DNA of 64,000 nt, from positions 62,001-126,000 of the forward strand of contig CAVOYZ010000005.1 of NCBI GenBank assembly GCA_963700785.1, written 5' to 3'. Under the pieces are notes generated by a model. It did no database searches. It was not told the origin of the DNA and saw nothing but the letters and a program-made list of their open reading frames with translations. Shown one piece after another: positions 34,018 to 43,388 of this stretch. How positions within the stretch are numbered: position 1 is the stretch's first letter; every line of letters begins with the position of its first letter. This DNA comes from CAXMST01 sp963700785 (GTDB taxonomy: Bacteria > Actinomycetota > Thermoleophilia > Solirubrobacterales > 70-9). The position numbers were made by a program, and so were the translations under genes.

Positions 34018-34135
34018 GGCTGCGAGCATTCCTCCTCGGGGCGTGGTTGGACGCAGTCAGAGGTGGAAGTATCCCAGCCCGGCGACCCCGGCCACGGCCG
34101 GGTCCACCCGCCGCCCGAACCGCGGTCCGCGGCGA

Positions 34136-35062
<927 letters not shown>

Positions 35063-35070
35063 CGGCGCGC

Positions 35071-35085
35071 ATGCTGGCATAGCAT
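35071..35085. promoter_or_regulatory. Inverted repeat between closely divergent starts
   Basis: ATGCT-GGCAT-AGCAT is a perfect inverted repeat located between the kinase start (35062) and the MDR start (35094). TAGCAT (35080-35085) could be the -10 of the MDR gene, eight bases before its ATG. Both genes would share this short control region. Confidence 0.5.
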
Positions 35086-35093
35086 CGGCGCCC

Positions 35094-36041
35094 ATGCGTG
35101 CGGTCCAGATCAACGAGTTCGGTGGTCCCGAGGTCCTCGAGCTGGTCGAGCTGCCCGATCCCGAGCCGGCCGAGGGCACCGTCGTCGTCGAGGTCGAGCG
35201 GGCGGGGATGAACTTCGCCGACACCCACCAGCGCCACAACGACTATCTCGCCAAGGCCGAGCTACCGCTGACGCCGGGCGGGGAGATCAGCGGTACCACG
35301 GCCGACGGCCGCCGGGTCGCTGCGATGCTGGTCAACGGTGGCTACGCCGAGCGGGTCGCCGTCCCCGAGGCGGCCCTGGTGCCGATCCCCGACGAGGTCA
35401 GCTTCGACCAGGCCGCGGCGATCCTCGTCCAGGGCCTGACGGCCTGGGCGCTGCTGCGGATCAGCGCCAGGGTCGAGGCGGGGGAGACCGTCGTCGTCGA
35501 GGCGGCAGCCGGCGGCACCGGGACGCTCGCCGTCCAGCTCGCGAAGTCGATCGGAGCGCGGGTGATCGGACTCGCGTCGAGCGATGAGAAGCGCGCCCTG
35601 GTCGAGCGGCTGGGAGCCGACGCCACCGTGGACTCCCGCGCCGATGACCTCGCCGCCGCCCTGCTCGACGCCAACCAGGGCGAGCAGGTCGACGTGGTCC
35701 TGCAGATGTCAGGCGGCGAGGCGTTCGACCAGCAGCTCTCGGTCCTCGCCCCGTTCGGCCGCATGGTCAGCTTCGGGATCGCGTCCCGGGAGCCGAACCA
35801 GGTGATGACCCAGAGGCTGATGCGTACCTCGCGCTCGGTCGTCGGCTTTTGGCTGTTCCACCTGCTCCAGCGCCCCGATCTGGTCACGCAGGGCGTCGGG
35901 GAGTTGCTCGGGGCTGTAGCCTCCGGTGAGCTTGAGGTGGTGATTGGCGGCGTCTATCCGATGAGCGACGTCGCCCGGGCTCAGATCGAGCTGGCGGAGC
36001 GCCGCACGCAGGGCAAGCTCCTCCTCGACCCAAGCGCCTGA
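35094..36041 (+). CDS. Zinc-free MDR quinone oxidoreductase-like protein
   Basis: A 315-residue medium-chain reductase. MRAVQINEFGGPEVLELVELPDPEP is the classical N-terminus; the NADPH fold has VVEAAAGGTGTLAVQLAKSIGA (about 136-157). No zinc cysteines. Distinct from the paralogue at 15659-16603. It reduces quinones or enones with NADPH in the family; substrate here unknown. Followed by the DEAD-box gene after 56 bases. Confidence 0.9.
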   Translation: MRAVQINEFGGPEVLELVELPDPEPAEGTVVVEVERAGMNFADTHQRHNDYLAKAELPLTPGGEISGTTADGRRVAAMLVNGGYAERVAVPEAALVPIPDEVSFDQAAAILVQGLTAWALLRISARVEAGETVVVEAAAGGTGTLAVQLAKSIGARVIGLASSDEKRALVERLGADATVDSRADDLAAALLDANQGEQVDVVLQMSGGEAFDQQLSVLAPFGRMVSFGIASREPNQVMTQRLMRTSRSVVGFWLFHLLQRPDLVTQGVGELLGAVASGELEVVIGGVYPMSDVARAQIELAERRTQGKLLLDPSA

Positions 36042-36097
36042 TACCCAGTTGACATTTCCCACGGGCCGCTCGGTCCCCTGACAGGAGCAGTAAGAAC

Positions 36098-37519
36098 TTG
36101 ACCGCTTTTCGCGACATAGGCCTCAAAGACGAAATCCTCCGGGCTCTCGACGAGCTCGGCTACGAGGAACCCTCGCCGATCCAGGAGCGGGCGATTCCCG
36201 AACTGCTCGGCGGCAAGGACATGATCGGCCAGGCCCAGACCGGCACCGGGAAGACGGCGGCGTTCGGCCTGCCGCTGCTTCAGTACATCGACCCGGCCGA
36301 CGACTCGACCCAGGCGATCGTGCTGACGCCGACCCGCGAGCTCTGCATCCAGGTGACCCAGGCGCTGCGCTCCTATGCGGAGCATCTCGACGTCAACGTC
36401 GTCGCGGTCTTCGGTGGGACCTCCGTCCGCGACCAGGCCGCCCGGGTGCGGTACGGGGCGCACGTCGTGGTCGCCACGGTCGGGCGGATGATGGACCTCG
36501 TCTCGCGCGGGTCCCTGAACCTGACCGCCGCGCGCTACGTGGTCCTCGATGAGGCCGACGAGATGCTCGATCTCGGCTTCATCGAAGACGTCGAGAAGAT
36601 CCTTCGCATGTGTCCGAACGGGCGGCAGACGATGCTGTTCAGCGCGACGATGCCGCCGCCGATCGCGAGGCTCGCCGAGACCTACATGTACGACCCGGTG
36701 ACGATCTCGATCACCCCGAAGCAGCTGACCGTGGACGCGATCGAGCAGGCGTACGTCGTCGTCGACCCCAAGCAGAAGACCGAGAGGCTGATCGAGATCC
36801 TCCGTGAGGAGGAGCCGGAGCAGGCGATCGTCTTCTGCCGGACCAAGATCGGCACCGCGCGGCTCGACAAGCGGCTGCGTGAGAAGGGCCTGCCCTCGAA
36901 GGCCCTGCACGGGGACATGAGCCAGGGCCAGCGCGACGGCGTGATGATCTCGTTCAAGGAGCACAAGTCGCCGCTGCTGGTCGCCACCGACGTCGCCGCC
37001 CGCGGGCTCGACATCGAGCACGTCACCCACGTGATCAACTTCGACCTGCCGAACAACACCGAGATCTACGTGCACCGGATCGGGCGCACCGGCCGGGTCG
37101 GGCGCACCGGCCGGGCGATCACCTTCGTCTCGCCGAAGGAGCGGGGCGAGATCGAACGGATCGAGCGCGAGGCGAAGACCTCGATCGGTGAATGGGAGCG
37201 GCCCGACGAGCGGATCGAGCACGCGCCCCGACCGAAGCGGCGGGATCACTCGAAGGAGAAGCCGTCGGAGGAGGGCAGGCCCGAGCACACCAAGCTGTTC
37301 ATCAACCGCGGCGCTCGCAGCGGTCTCGAGGAGGGCGACATCGAGTTCGCCCTGGTCGAGGGAGCCGTGATCCCCGAGGAGTCGGTTCACGACATCCGCA
37401 TCCTCGAGCGCTTCACCTTCGTCGATCTCGACACCGACCGGGCCGAGCAGGTCCTCGAGCGTCTCAACGACACGAAGCTCAAGGGCAAGCAGATCCGCGT
37501 CGAGTACGCGAAGGACTGA
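36098..37519 (+). CDS. DEAD-box ATP-dependent RNA helicase
   Basis: A 473-residue helicase. Q motif YEEPSPIQ, Walker A AQTGTGKT (about 45-52), PTREL, DEADEMLD, SAT, and motif VI HRIGRTGRVGRTGRA (about 327-341). Residues 395-473 (LFINRGARSGLEEGDIEFAL to KGKQIRVEYAKD) form a DbpA-type RNA-binding domain, as in DeaD/CshA cold-shock and ribosome-assembly helicases. A basic linker lies between. The start is TTG with AGGAG ten bases upstream; no ATG fits before the Q motif. Confidence 0.93.
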   Translation: MTAFRDIGLKDEILRALDELGYEEPSPIQERAIPELLGGKDMIGQAQTGTGKTAAFGLPLLQYIDPADDSTQAIVLTPTRELCIQVTQALRSYAEHLDVNVVAVFGGTSVRDQAARVRYGAHVVVATVGRMMDLVSRGSLNLTAARYVVLDEADEMLDLGFIEDVEKILRMCPNGRQTMLFSATMPPPIARLAETYMYDPVTISITPKQLTVDAIEQAYVVVDPKQKTERLIEILREEEPEQAIVFCRTKIGTARLDKRLREKGLPSKALHGDMSQGQRDGVMISFKEHKSPLLVATDVAARGLDIEHVTHVINFDLPNNTEIYVHRIGRTGRVGRTGRAITFVSPKERGEIERIEREAKTSIGEWERPDERIEHAPRPKRRDHSKEKPSEEGRPEHTKLFINRGARSGLEEGDIEFALVEGAVIPEESVHDIRILERFTFVDLDTDRAEQVLERLNDTKLKGKQIRVEYAKD

Positions 37520-37541
37520 GTCGGCGGCCGGCGGCCGCACC

Positions 37542-37547
37542 TAGGCT
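37542..37547 (+). promoter_or_regulatory. TAGGCT hexamer six bases before a GTG start
   Basis: Probable -10 element of a leaderless transcript of the 550-residue membrane protein gene. The same hexamer with the same six-base gap precedes the genes starting at 39877 and 42216. Confidence 0.5.
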
Positions 37548-37553
37548 GGCGCC

Positions 37554-39206
37554 GTGAGCGTCCTCACCGCGCCGGTCCAGATCGCCCGCACGCGGCCGCT
37601 GCTCTTCGCGACCTCGCTCTCGGCGGTACTCGGCGTCGCCTACCTGATCTGGCAGCCGCCGACCACCGATCTCGCTGCGCAGACGTTCCGGGCCGACCTC
37701 TGGGATCGGGCCGGGTTCGTGATCTGGAACCCGAACTGGTACGGCGGTCACCTGGTCCCCGGCTACAGCCTGCTCTACCCGCCGCTCGGGGCCTGGCTGG
37801 GCGTCGCTGTGACCGGGGCGCTGAGCGCCGTCGTGGCGACCTGGCTGTTCGGGCGTCTCGCACTCGAGGGCTGGGGCGAGCGAGCCTGGCTCGGCGTGGT
37901 CTGGTTCGGCCTGGCGTCGGGCGTCGCGCTGTTCAGCGGCCGGATCACCTTCGCGCTGGGCCTTGCCCTCGGCCTTGCGGCGCTGCTCGCCGTTCAGCGC
38001 CGCCGGCCCGGCTGGGCGGCGCTCGGCGCCGCGCTGACGGCGGCCGCGAGCCCGGTGGCCGGCCTCTTCTTGGGCATGCTCTGCAGCGCGGTCCTGCTCG
38101 CCGATCGCTTCCCACTCCGCCGTGGCGCCGCTGCGTCGCCGGCCCGGGGGGCCCGGCTGCCGGTCGACGCGGCGCTCGCGGTTGCGATTGCCGCGGCGCT
38201 GGTGCTGACGCTGATGTCCGTCGCCTTTCCGACCCCCGGCTACCACCCGTTCGATCTCGGCGGCTACATCTGGATTCCGCTGCTGGCGCTGGTCGTCTTC
38301 GCGGTCGCGGATCGCGATCAGGGCGTCGTCATCTGGGCCTTGGCCCTGTATGCGCTGCTCGGCCTGTTCGCGGTCCTCTTCGACACGCCGCTGGGCGGCA
38401 ACGTGACCCGACTCGGCGCGACCCTCGCCGGACCGCTGCTGGCGATCCTGCTGATCCCCCGCCGGCCGATCCTGCTGGCGCTGCTCGCGATCCCGCTGCT
38501 CTGGTGGCAGTGGGAGACGACGGTGCAGGACGTCTCGCGGGCGGCGAGCGACCCGGCGGCGCAGCCTGGCTACTACGAGCCGCTGCTCGATCAGCTGGCG
38601 ACGCGGGATTCCGGCGGGGTGGCGCTGCGGATCCACATCCCGCCGACCCGGAGCCGCTGGGAGGCGGTTGAGGTGGCGGAGCGCTACCCGATCACCCGGG
38701 GCTGGCTGCGGCAGGAGGAGACCGGCGACTTCCCGCTGTTCGATTCCGGGCCGCTCGATCCGGATCGCTACCTGGAGTGGCTGATCGTCAGGGGGGTCGA
38801 CTACGTGGCCGTGCCCGACGCCGAGCCCGACTACGCGGCCCGAACCGAGCTCGAGCTCGTCGACTCGCCCGCCTACCCGTTGCAGCAGGTATGGGCGGGG
38901 GAGCACTGGCGCCTGTTCTCGGTGCCGGGTGGCGGCGCCGGGAATCGGATCGACGCGCTCGAGCTCAGGCCGGACGGCTTCACGGTCCGCACCTCGGCGC
39001 GCTCCGTCTCGGTCCCGGTCCGCTACACGCCCTACTTCCGCGTTGCCGAGGGCGCGGCCTGCGTCGAGCAGGACCCGCGCTCCGATCAGCGCACCCGCGT
39101 GGTGCTCGCCGAGCCGTCGCCCGCGTCGCGGGTCGAGATAACGGTCGAGGCGAGGTTCTCGCCGGCAGGGGCGCTGGGTCGCGATCGCGACTGCTCGAGC
39201 GAGTGA
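37554..39206 (+). CDS. Polytopic membrane protein with extracytoplasmic C-terminal domain, function unknown
   Basis: A 550-residue protein. Residues 15-330 hold about ten membrane spans with short loops, including a conserved-looking early loop WNPNWYGGHLVPGYSLLYPPLG after the first span, which resembles GT-C type glycosyltransferases or oligosaccharyl-like membrane enzymes with an acidic first loop (FRADLWDRAGF). Residues 330-550 are soluble, beta-rich (VRTSARSVSVPVRYTPYF) and probably outside the cell. No firm family match; a lipid-linked sugar transferase is one guess. Confidence 0.75.
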   Translation: MSVLTAPVQIARTRPLLFATSLSAVLGVAYLIWQPPTTDLAAQTFRADLWDRAGFVIWNPNWYGGHLVPGYSLLYPPLGAWLGVAVTGALSAVVATWLFGRLALEGWGERAWLGVVWFGLASGVALFSGRITFALGLALGLAALLAVQRRRPGWAALGAALTAAASPVAGLFLGMLCSAVLLADRFPLRRGAAASPARGARLPVDAALAVAIAAALVLTLMSVAFPTPGYHPFDLGGYIWIPLLALVVFAVADRDQGVVIWALALYALLGLFAVLFDTPLGGNVTRLGATLAGPLLAILLIPRRPILLALLAIPLLWWQWETTVQDVSRAASDPAAQPGYYEPLLDQLATRDSGGVALRIHIPPTRSRWEAVEVAERYPITRGWLRQEETGDFPLFDSGPLDPDRYLEWLIVRGVDYVAVPDAEPDYAARTELELVDSPAYPLQQVWAGEHWRLFSVPGGGAGNRIDALELRPDGFTVRTSARSVSVPVRYTPYFRVAEGAACVEQDPRSDQRTRVVLAEPSPASRVEITVEARFSPAGALGRDRDCSSE

Positions 39207-39216
39207 GCGCTGCTCA
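39204..39216. terminator. Stop-codon palindrome between convergent genes
   Basis: TGAGC-GCT-GCTCA: the left TGA is the stop of the membrane protein, the right TCA is the stop (reverse) of the HAD gene. The short hairpin could end transcription from both sides. Confidence 0.4.
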
Positions 39217-39837
39217 ACCGCTGAGATCGAGCCCGAACAGCTGCTCGAGCCGAGCGATCGTCGCGCCCGCCCCCCGGTGCAGGACGCCGGTCATCCCGAC
39301 TGCCTCGGCACCGGCGACGTTCTCCCGCAGGTCGTCGACGAACGCACAGCGCCCGAGCGGCACCCCGAGCCGCTCGGCGCCGAGCCGGTAGATCTCGGGC
39401 TGCGGCTTGTGCAGGCCGACGTCGCCGGAGATCACGGTCGCGTCGAACAGCTCGAGCGGCGCGCGTTCGTAGATCCCGGTTCCCCACGAGTTCGAGATCA
39501 TCCCGGTTGGAATCCCGGCCCGCTTGACTCCGGTGACGGCGGCGATCATCGCCTCGTCCGGGCCGAGGCCGGCGAACAGGCGGCTGACCAGGTCGTCCGG
39601 TTCGACGCCGAGCAGCGCCCCGAAGCGCGCCTCGAAGTCGGCGTCCTCGAGCGCCCCTGTCTCGAGCGCTCGCAGCAGCCGAAGGCCCTCGCCGTCGCCC
39701 CGGAAGCTGTCCTTGACGGTTGCGGGATCGAGGCCCTCGACCCGGCAGAAGTCCTGAAACGAGGCCCAGATGTCGGTCGTCAGCACGCCGCCGAAGTCGA
39801 CGAGCAGTCCCTCGCATGCGACCTCGGGGGCGGGCAT
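39214..39837 (-). CDS. HAD-superfamily hydrolase (HAD-IA)
   Basis: A 207-residue HAD phosphatase/hydrolase. Motif I is LLVDFGGVLTT (the second aspartate of DxD replaced by Gly, as in YihX-type and epoxide-hydrolase-associated HADs), motif II GMISNSW, motif III lysine in GLHKPQPEIY and motif IV FVDDLRENV. The cap region lies between motifs I and II. Substrate unknown; the missing second aspartate suggests either non-phosphatase activity or a variant mechanism. TAGGGT stands seven bases before the ATG. Divergent to the APH-fold gene. Confidence 0.87.
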   Translation of the reverse strand: MPAPEVACEGLLVDFGGVLTTDIWASFQDFCRVEGLDPATVKDSFRGDGEGLRLLRALETGALEDADFEARFGALLGVEPDDLVSRLFAGLGPDEAMIAAVTGVKRAGIPTGMISNSWGTGIYERAPLELFDATVISGDVGLHKPQPEIYRLGAERLGVPLGRCAFVDDLRENVAGAEAVGMTGVLHRGAGATIARLEQLFGLDLSG

Positions 39838-39844
39838 CGCCCAA

Positions 39845-39870
39845 ACCCTAGGGAGTCGCCCGGCTAGGCT
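39845..39870. promoter_or_regulatory. Back-to-back -10 hexamers of divergent leaderless genes
   Basis: Minus-strand TAGGGT (39845-39850) is seven bases before the HAD ATG at 39837; plus-strand TAGGCT (39865-39870) is six bases before the GTG at 39877. The two promoters lie within a 39-base gap. Confidence 0.5.
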
Positions 39871-39876
39871 GCCCCG

Positions 39877-40929
39877 GTGGCGAGCGAGACCGACACAGCT
39901 CCCGACGGGATCGACCCCGGCGGCGTCGAAGCCTGGTTTGCGGCCAACGTCGCCGGCGCTGAGCCGCCGCTCGAGTTCGAGATGATCGCCGGCGGGCGCT
40001 CGAACCTCACCTACGCGGTCACCGATGCGGCCGGGCGCCGCTGGGCGTTGCGCCGCCCCCCGCTGGGCAAGCGCCTGGGCTCCGCTCACGACATGGGTCG
40101 CGAGCACCGGGTGGTCTCGGCGCTCGCGGCGACGCCGGTCCCGGTGGCGCCGATCGCGGGCTACTGCGAGGACGAGGGCGTCAATCAGGCGCCGTTCTAC
40201 GTGATGGAGTTCGTCGAGGGCCCGGTGCTCCGCAACCGTGAGGACGCCGAGCCCTACGGGACCGAGCGTCGCCGGGCGATCGGCGAGCGGGTGGTCGACA
40301 CGCTGGTCACGATCCACGAGGTCGATCCCGACGCCGCCGGCCTCGGCGATCTCGGCCGCAAGGAGGACCACGTAGCCCGGACCCTGCGCCGCTGGCTCGC
40401 GCAGTGGGAAGCGTCGAAGACCCGGAAGCTCGCACTGGTCGGCGACGTTCACGACCGGCTCGCGGCGCGGATCCCCGAGCAGGGCCCGGCGACGATCGTG
40501 CACGGCGACTACCGCCTCGACAACATGATCCTCGACGATTCCGACGAGGTCGCCGCGGTCGTCGATTGGGAGCTGTGCACGCTTGGCGACCCGCTCGCCG
40601 ACGTCGGCCTGCTGCTCGTCTACTGGGCCGAGGAGGGCGACGAGCTGATGCCGCTGTTCGAGCCGGCGACGATGGCCCCCGGCTTCATCTCCCGCGATCA
40701 GGTCAAGGCCCGCTACGCCGAGCGCTCCGGGCGGGACCTCGGCGCGATCGACTTCTACGTGGCCCTCGGTTACTGGAAGCTGGCGATCATCCTCGAGGGG
40801 GTCTTCGCGCGTTACATGGCCGGCGGCTACGGGGAGCAGGCAGCAGCGGACGAGGGGGCGAAGTCGTTCGCCCGCAACGTCGAGCGCCTGGTCGAGGCCG
40901 CCGACGCGGCCGAGCGGCGCCTCGATTGA
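39877..40929 (+). CDS. Aminoglycoside phosphotransferase-fold kinase (ACAD10/11-associated type)
   Basis: A 350-residue protein kinase-like fold. Nucleotide loop IAGGRSNLTYAVTDAAGRRWALRRPP, catalytic loop IVHGDYRLDNMILDD (about 208-222) and metal-binding VVDWELCTLGDPLADVG (about 229-245). This subgroup is often next to acyl-CoA dehydrogenases and is fused to one in animal ACAD10/11, where the kinase phosphorylates 4-hydroxyacyl-CoA. An acyl-CoA dehydrogenase of that type converges on it here, 10 bases away, which supports the same pathway. Confidence 0.9.
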   Translation: MASETDTAPDGIDPGGVEAWFAANVAGAEPPLEFEMIAGGRSNLTYAVTDAAGRRWALRRPPLGKRLGSAHDMGREHRVVSALAATPVPVAPIAGYCEDEGVNQAPFYVMEFVEGPVLRNREDAEPYGTERRRAIGERVVDTLVTIHEVDPDAAGLGDLGRKEDHVARTLRRWLAQWEASKTRKLALVGDVHDRLAARIPEQGPATIVHGDYRLDNMILDDSDEVAAVVDWELCTLGDPLADVGLLLVYWAEEGDELMPLFEPATMAPGFISRDQVKARYAERSGRDLGAIDFYVALGYWKLAIILEGVFARYMAGGYGEQAAADEGAKSFARNVERLVEAADAAERRLD

Positions 40930-40941
40930 GCCCGCGGCTCA
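40927..40941. terminator. Stop-codon palindrome between APH-fold and dehydrogenase genes
   Basis: TGAGCC-CGC-GGCTCA: each outer triplet is the stop codon of one of the two convergent genes. Perfect six-base stem with a three-base loop. Confidence 0.45.
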
Positions 40942-42216
40942 GCCGGCGGTTGCCCCGGCCTCTGCAGCCCGGGGAGCGTCGCCGTTGCCGGCGGCGCCGT
41001 CGTCGGCCTTGGCCCAGTGGTTGAGCTCGCGCCTCGCGATCACCATCTTGTGAACCTCGTCGGGGCCGTCGGCGACCTTCAGCATGCGGCTGTAGCGCCA
41101 CATCGAGGCGAGCGGCGTGTCGTCGGACATGCCGAGTGAGCCGTGCACCTGGATCGCCCGGTCGAGCACGTCCATGACCACGTTGGCGGCGACCACCTTG
41201 ATCATCGAGATCTCGCGGCGCGCCTCGCGCTTGCCCTCGGTGTCCATCAGCCAGGCAGCCTTCAGGGTCAACAGCCGGGCCTGCTCGGTCTCCATCCTGC
41301 TCTTGGCGATGAAGTCCTGGATGAACTGCTTGTCGGCGAGCTTGCCACCGAAGGCCTCACGCTGGTTGGCGTGGCGGCACATCAGCTCGATCGCCCGCTC
41401 GCAGGTGCCGATCGCCCGCATGCAGTGATGGATTCGCCCCGGTCCGAGCCGGTCCTGGGCGATCACGAAGCCGGCCTGGCGGGGGCCGAGCAGGTTCGCC
41501 TCGGGCACCCGGCAGTCCTCGTAGCGGATCTCGCAGTGGCCGGGCCCCTTGTCGTGGCCCATCACCGAGATCGAGCGGACCAGGTCGAAGCCGGGCGCGT
41601 CGGTCGGGACGATGATCATGCTCGCCCGCGCGTAGGGATGGGCGTCGGGGTCGGTGACGACCATCGCGATCGCGAAGTCGGCGCCGACCGCGCCCGACGT
41701 GTACCACTTGTGCCCGTTGATCACCCATTCACCGGTCGCGGCGTCGAGCTCGGCGCGGGCCTGCAGGGTCGTCGGATCCGAGCCCGCGACCTCGGGCTCG
41801 GTCATCGAGAAGCAGGAGCGGTGGTGGCCGTTGAGCATCGGCTCGAGCCACTGCTGCTGTTGCTCGGGAGTGCCGTGGTCGTGGAGGATCTCCATGTTCC
41901 CGGTATCGGGGGCGGAGCAGTTGAAGGCCATCGGCGCGACGGCGGGACTGCGGCCCATCTCCTCGCAGAGCAGGCCGTACTCCCAGTTGGTCAGGCCGAT
42001 TCCGTGCTCCTCGTTCGGCATGAACAGGTTCCAGAGCCCCTGCTCCCTGGCCTTCTCCCGCATCTCGACGATGATCTCCGGGTAGGCGACGCCCGGCTTG
42101 ACCTCGTCGTCGAGCGCTTTCATGGCCTCCGTTTCGACCGGGTACACGTTCTCGGCCATGAACGTGCGGATCCTCTCGCGCAGCTCCTCTAGGCGTGGCC
42201 CCGGTGAGAAGTCCAT
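40939..42216 (-). CDS. Acyl-CoA dehydrogenase (ACAD10/11-like)
   Basis: A 425-residue acyl-CoA dehydrogenase: LWNLFMPNEEHGIGLTNWEY, CFSMTEPEVAGSDPTTLQ (FAD contact), INGHKWYTSGAVGADFAI, and the C-terminal IQVHGSLGMSDDTPLASMWRYSRMLKVADGPDEVH. These blocks match the ACAD10/11-like group rather than short-chain enzymes. A 25-residue Ala/Gly-rich tail follows. TAGGCT stands six bases before the ATG. Probably acts with the convergent APH-fold kinase on hydroxy- or branched acyl-CoA (inference from family). Confidence 0.92.
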   Translation of the reverse strand: MDFSPGPRLEELRERIRTFMAENVYPVETEAMKALDDEVKPGVAYPEIIVEMREKAREQGLWNLFMPNEEHGIGLTNWEYGLLCEEMGRSPAVAPMAFNCSAPDTGNMEILHDHGTPEQQQQWLEPMLNGHHRSCFSMTEPEVAGSDPTTLQARAELDAATGEWVINGHKWYTSGAVGADFAIAMVVTDPDAHPYARASMIIVPTDAPGFDLVRSISVMGHDKGPGHCEIRYEDCRVPEANLLGPRQAGFVIAQDRLGPGRIHHCMRAIGTCERAIELMCRHANQREAFGGKLADKQFIQDFIAKSRMETEQARLLTLKAAWLMDTEGKREARREISMIKVVAANVVMDVLDRAIQVHGSLGMSDDTPLASMWRYSRMLKVADGPDEVHKMVIARRELNHWAKADDGAAGNGDAPRAAEAGATAG

Positions 42217-42222
42217 CGTCGC

Positions 42223-42228
42223 AGCCTA
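42223..42228 (-). promoter_or_regulatory. TAGGCT hexamer six bases before the dehydrogenase start
   Basis: On the minus strand TAGGCT occupies 42228-42223 and the ATG begins at 42216. Same hexamer and distance as at 37542 and 39865; read as a leaderless promoter. Confidence 0.5.
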
Positions 42229-42241
42229 GCGCTCGGTCGTC

Positions 42242-43276
42242 TCAGCCTGCGACGCCGGTCCGATCGTCGCTCCGCTTCCCCTCCTCGGTCTCGGCGGCGT
42301 CGTCGTCCGTCGCGACCAGCTTGCCGTTCTCCATCCGGTAGGGGGGCGGGTGCTTGTGCCAGGGCATCTTCACGAGGCTGAACATGCGCACGCCCTCACC
42401 GTGGGGCAGCTTCACCTCGCGACGCAGGATGTAGGTGAAGACGACGCCGAAGCCGAGCGAGACAAGCGCCGCGGTGACCGCCACGAACGCGGCATCCCCC
42501 TTGGTGATCAGCGCGATCCCGGAGGCGATCAGCACGATCGAGAGCAACGACCGCAACAGGTTCTTGCCGCTCTTGACGGCGAGCCGGCCGCCGACCAGTA
42601 CGCCGGGGACCGAGCCCACCAGGATGTTGCCGGCCAGCTCGAGGTCGACGTTGCCGCCGATGAAGTGGGCTGCTCCCGCCGCCCAGAGCAGTACCGCCGC
42701 GTGGAAGATGTCGGTGCCGACGACCCGCTGCGGCGTCAGCCGGAAGACCGCGATCAGGATGATCGCGATCAGCGTGCCCGACCCGGCCGAGGTGAGGCCG
42801 ATGATGAAGCCGGTGGTGACGCCGGTCGCAATTGCGGCGATGATGTGGCGCCGGTACAGGTGCAGCGCGTACCGCTCCTTGATCACGTCGGGAAGGAAGG
42901 CGGTGCGGAGCATCGTCGCAAGACCGACGACCAGCAGCGTTGCGCCGAGGATCCCGAAGATGATGCCCTCCAGCTCCTGCTCGCCGACGCTGTTCTTCAG
43001 CGCCTCGATCACGGCGACGCCGGCGATCGCCGCCGGGACGCTGCCGACCGCCATCCAGAAGGCGAGGCCGAGGTGGACCGTCTTCGCGCGGAGATGCTGG
43101 ACGCCGCCGACGGTCTTGGTCACGGCGGCGTAGAAGATGTCGGTGCCGATCGCCGTGACCGGGTTGATCCCGAAGACGAGGATCAGCAGGGGCGTCATCA
43201 GCGAGGCGCCGCCCATGCCGGTCATCCCGACCAGCAGGCCGATTCCGAAGCCGAAGATGATGAGCGCGGGATCCAT
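42242..43276 (-). CDS. TSUP-family permease (TauE/SafE type)
   Basis: A 344-residue membrane protein with about eight spans in two repeats: GFGIGLLVGMTGMGGASLMTPLLIL near the start and GFIIGLTSAGSGTLIAIILIAVF near residue 155, each with the TSUP glycine-rich turn. A 50-residue cytoplasmic tail follows the last span. TSUP proteins export or import sulfite, sulfonates or sulfur compounds. Position next to an Rrf2 regulator and 3 kb from sulfate assimilation genes supports a sulfur role. Confidence 0.88.
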   Translation of the reverse strand: MDPALIIFGFGIGLLVGMTGMGGASLMTPLLILVFGINPVTAIGTDIFYAAVTKTVGGVQHLRAKTVHLGLAFWMAVGSVPAAIAGVAVIEALKNSVGEQELEGIIFGILGATLLVVGLATMLRTAFLPDVIKERYALHLYRRHIIAAIATGVTTGFIIGLTSAGSGTLIAIILIAVFRLTPQRVVGTDIFHAAVLLWAAGAAHFIGGNVDLELAGNILVGSVPGVLVGGRLAVKSGKNLLRSLLSIVLIASGIALITKGDAAFVAVTAALVSLGFGVVFTYILRREVKLPHGEGVRMFSLVKMPWHKHPPPYRMENGKLVATDDDAAETEEGKRSDDRTGVAG

Positions 43277-43344
43277 GGGGAGGAGGGTGGCGACGCGGTT
43301 GTCGGCACCGGCCGCAGCCCGGGCGGGTCAGCGGCAGTTTGTTG

Positions 43345-43377
43345 ACCTAACTACTCGTAATAGCGGACGGGATTGTA
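43345..43377 (-). promoter_or_regulatory. Promoter/operator region of the TSUP gene
   Basis: Minus-strand TACAAT (43377-43372) is a good -10. Just downstream lies a near-palindrome CTATTACGAGTAG and a TTAGGT (43350-43345) that also occurs in the sulfite reductase upstream repeat. The downstream placement suits a repressor site, possibly for the adjacent Rrf2 protein. Confidence 0.4.
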
Positions 43378-43388
43378 GCCGAGGATGC

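Noticed and set aside
37090..37130. Tandem GRTGRVGRTGR in the helicase as a repeat expansion
   Set aside because: It is the normal motif VI of DEAD-box proteins with a short natural duplication.
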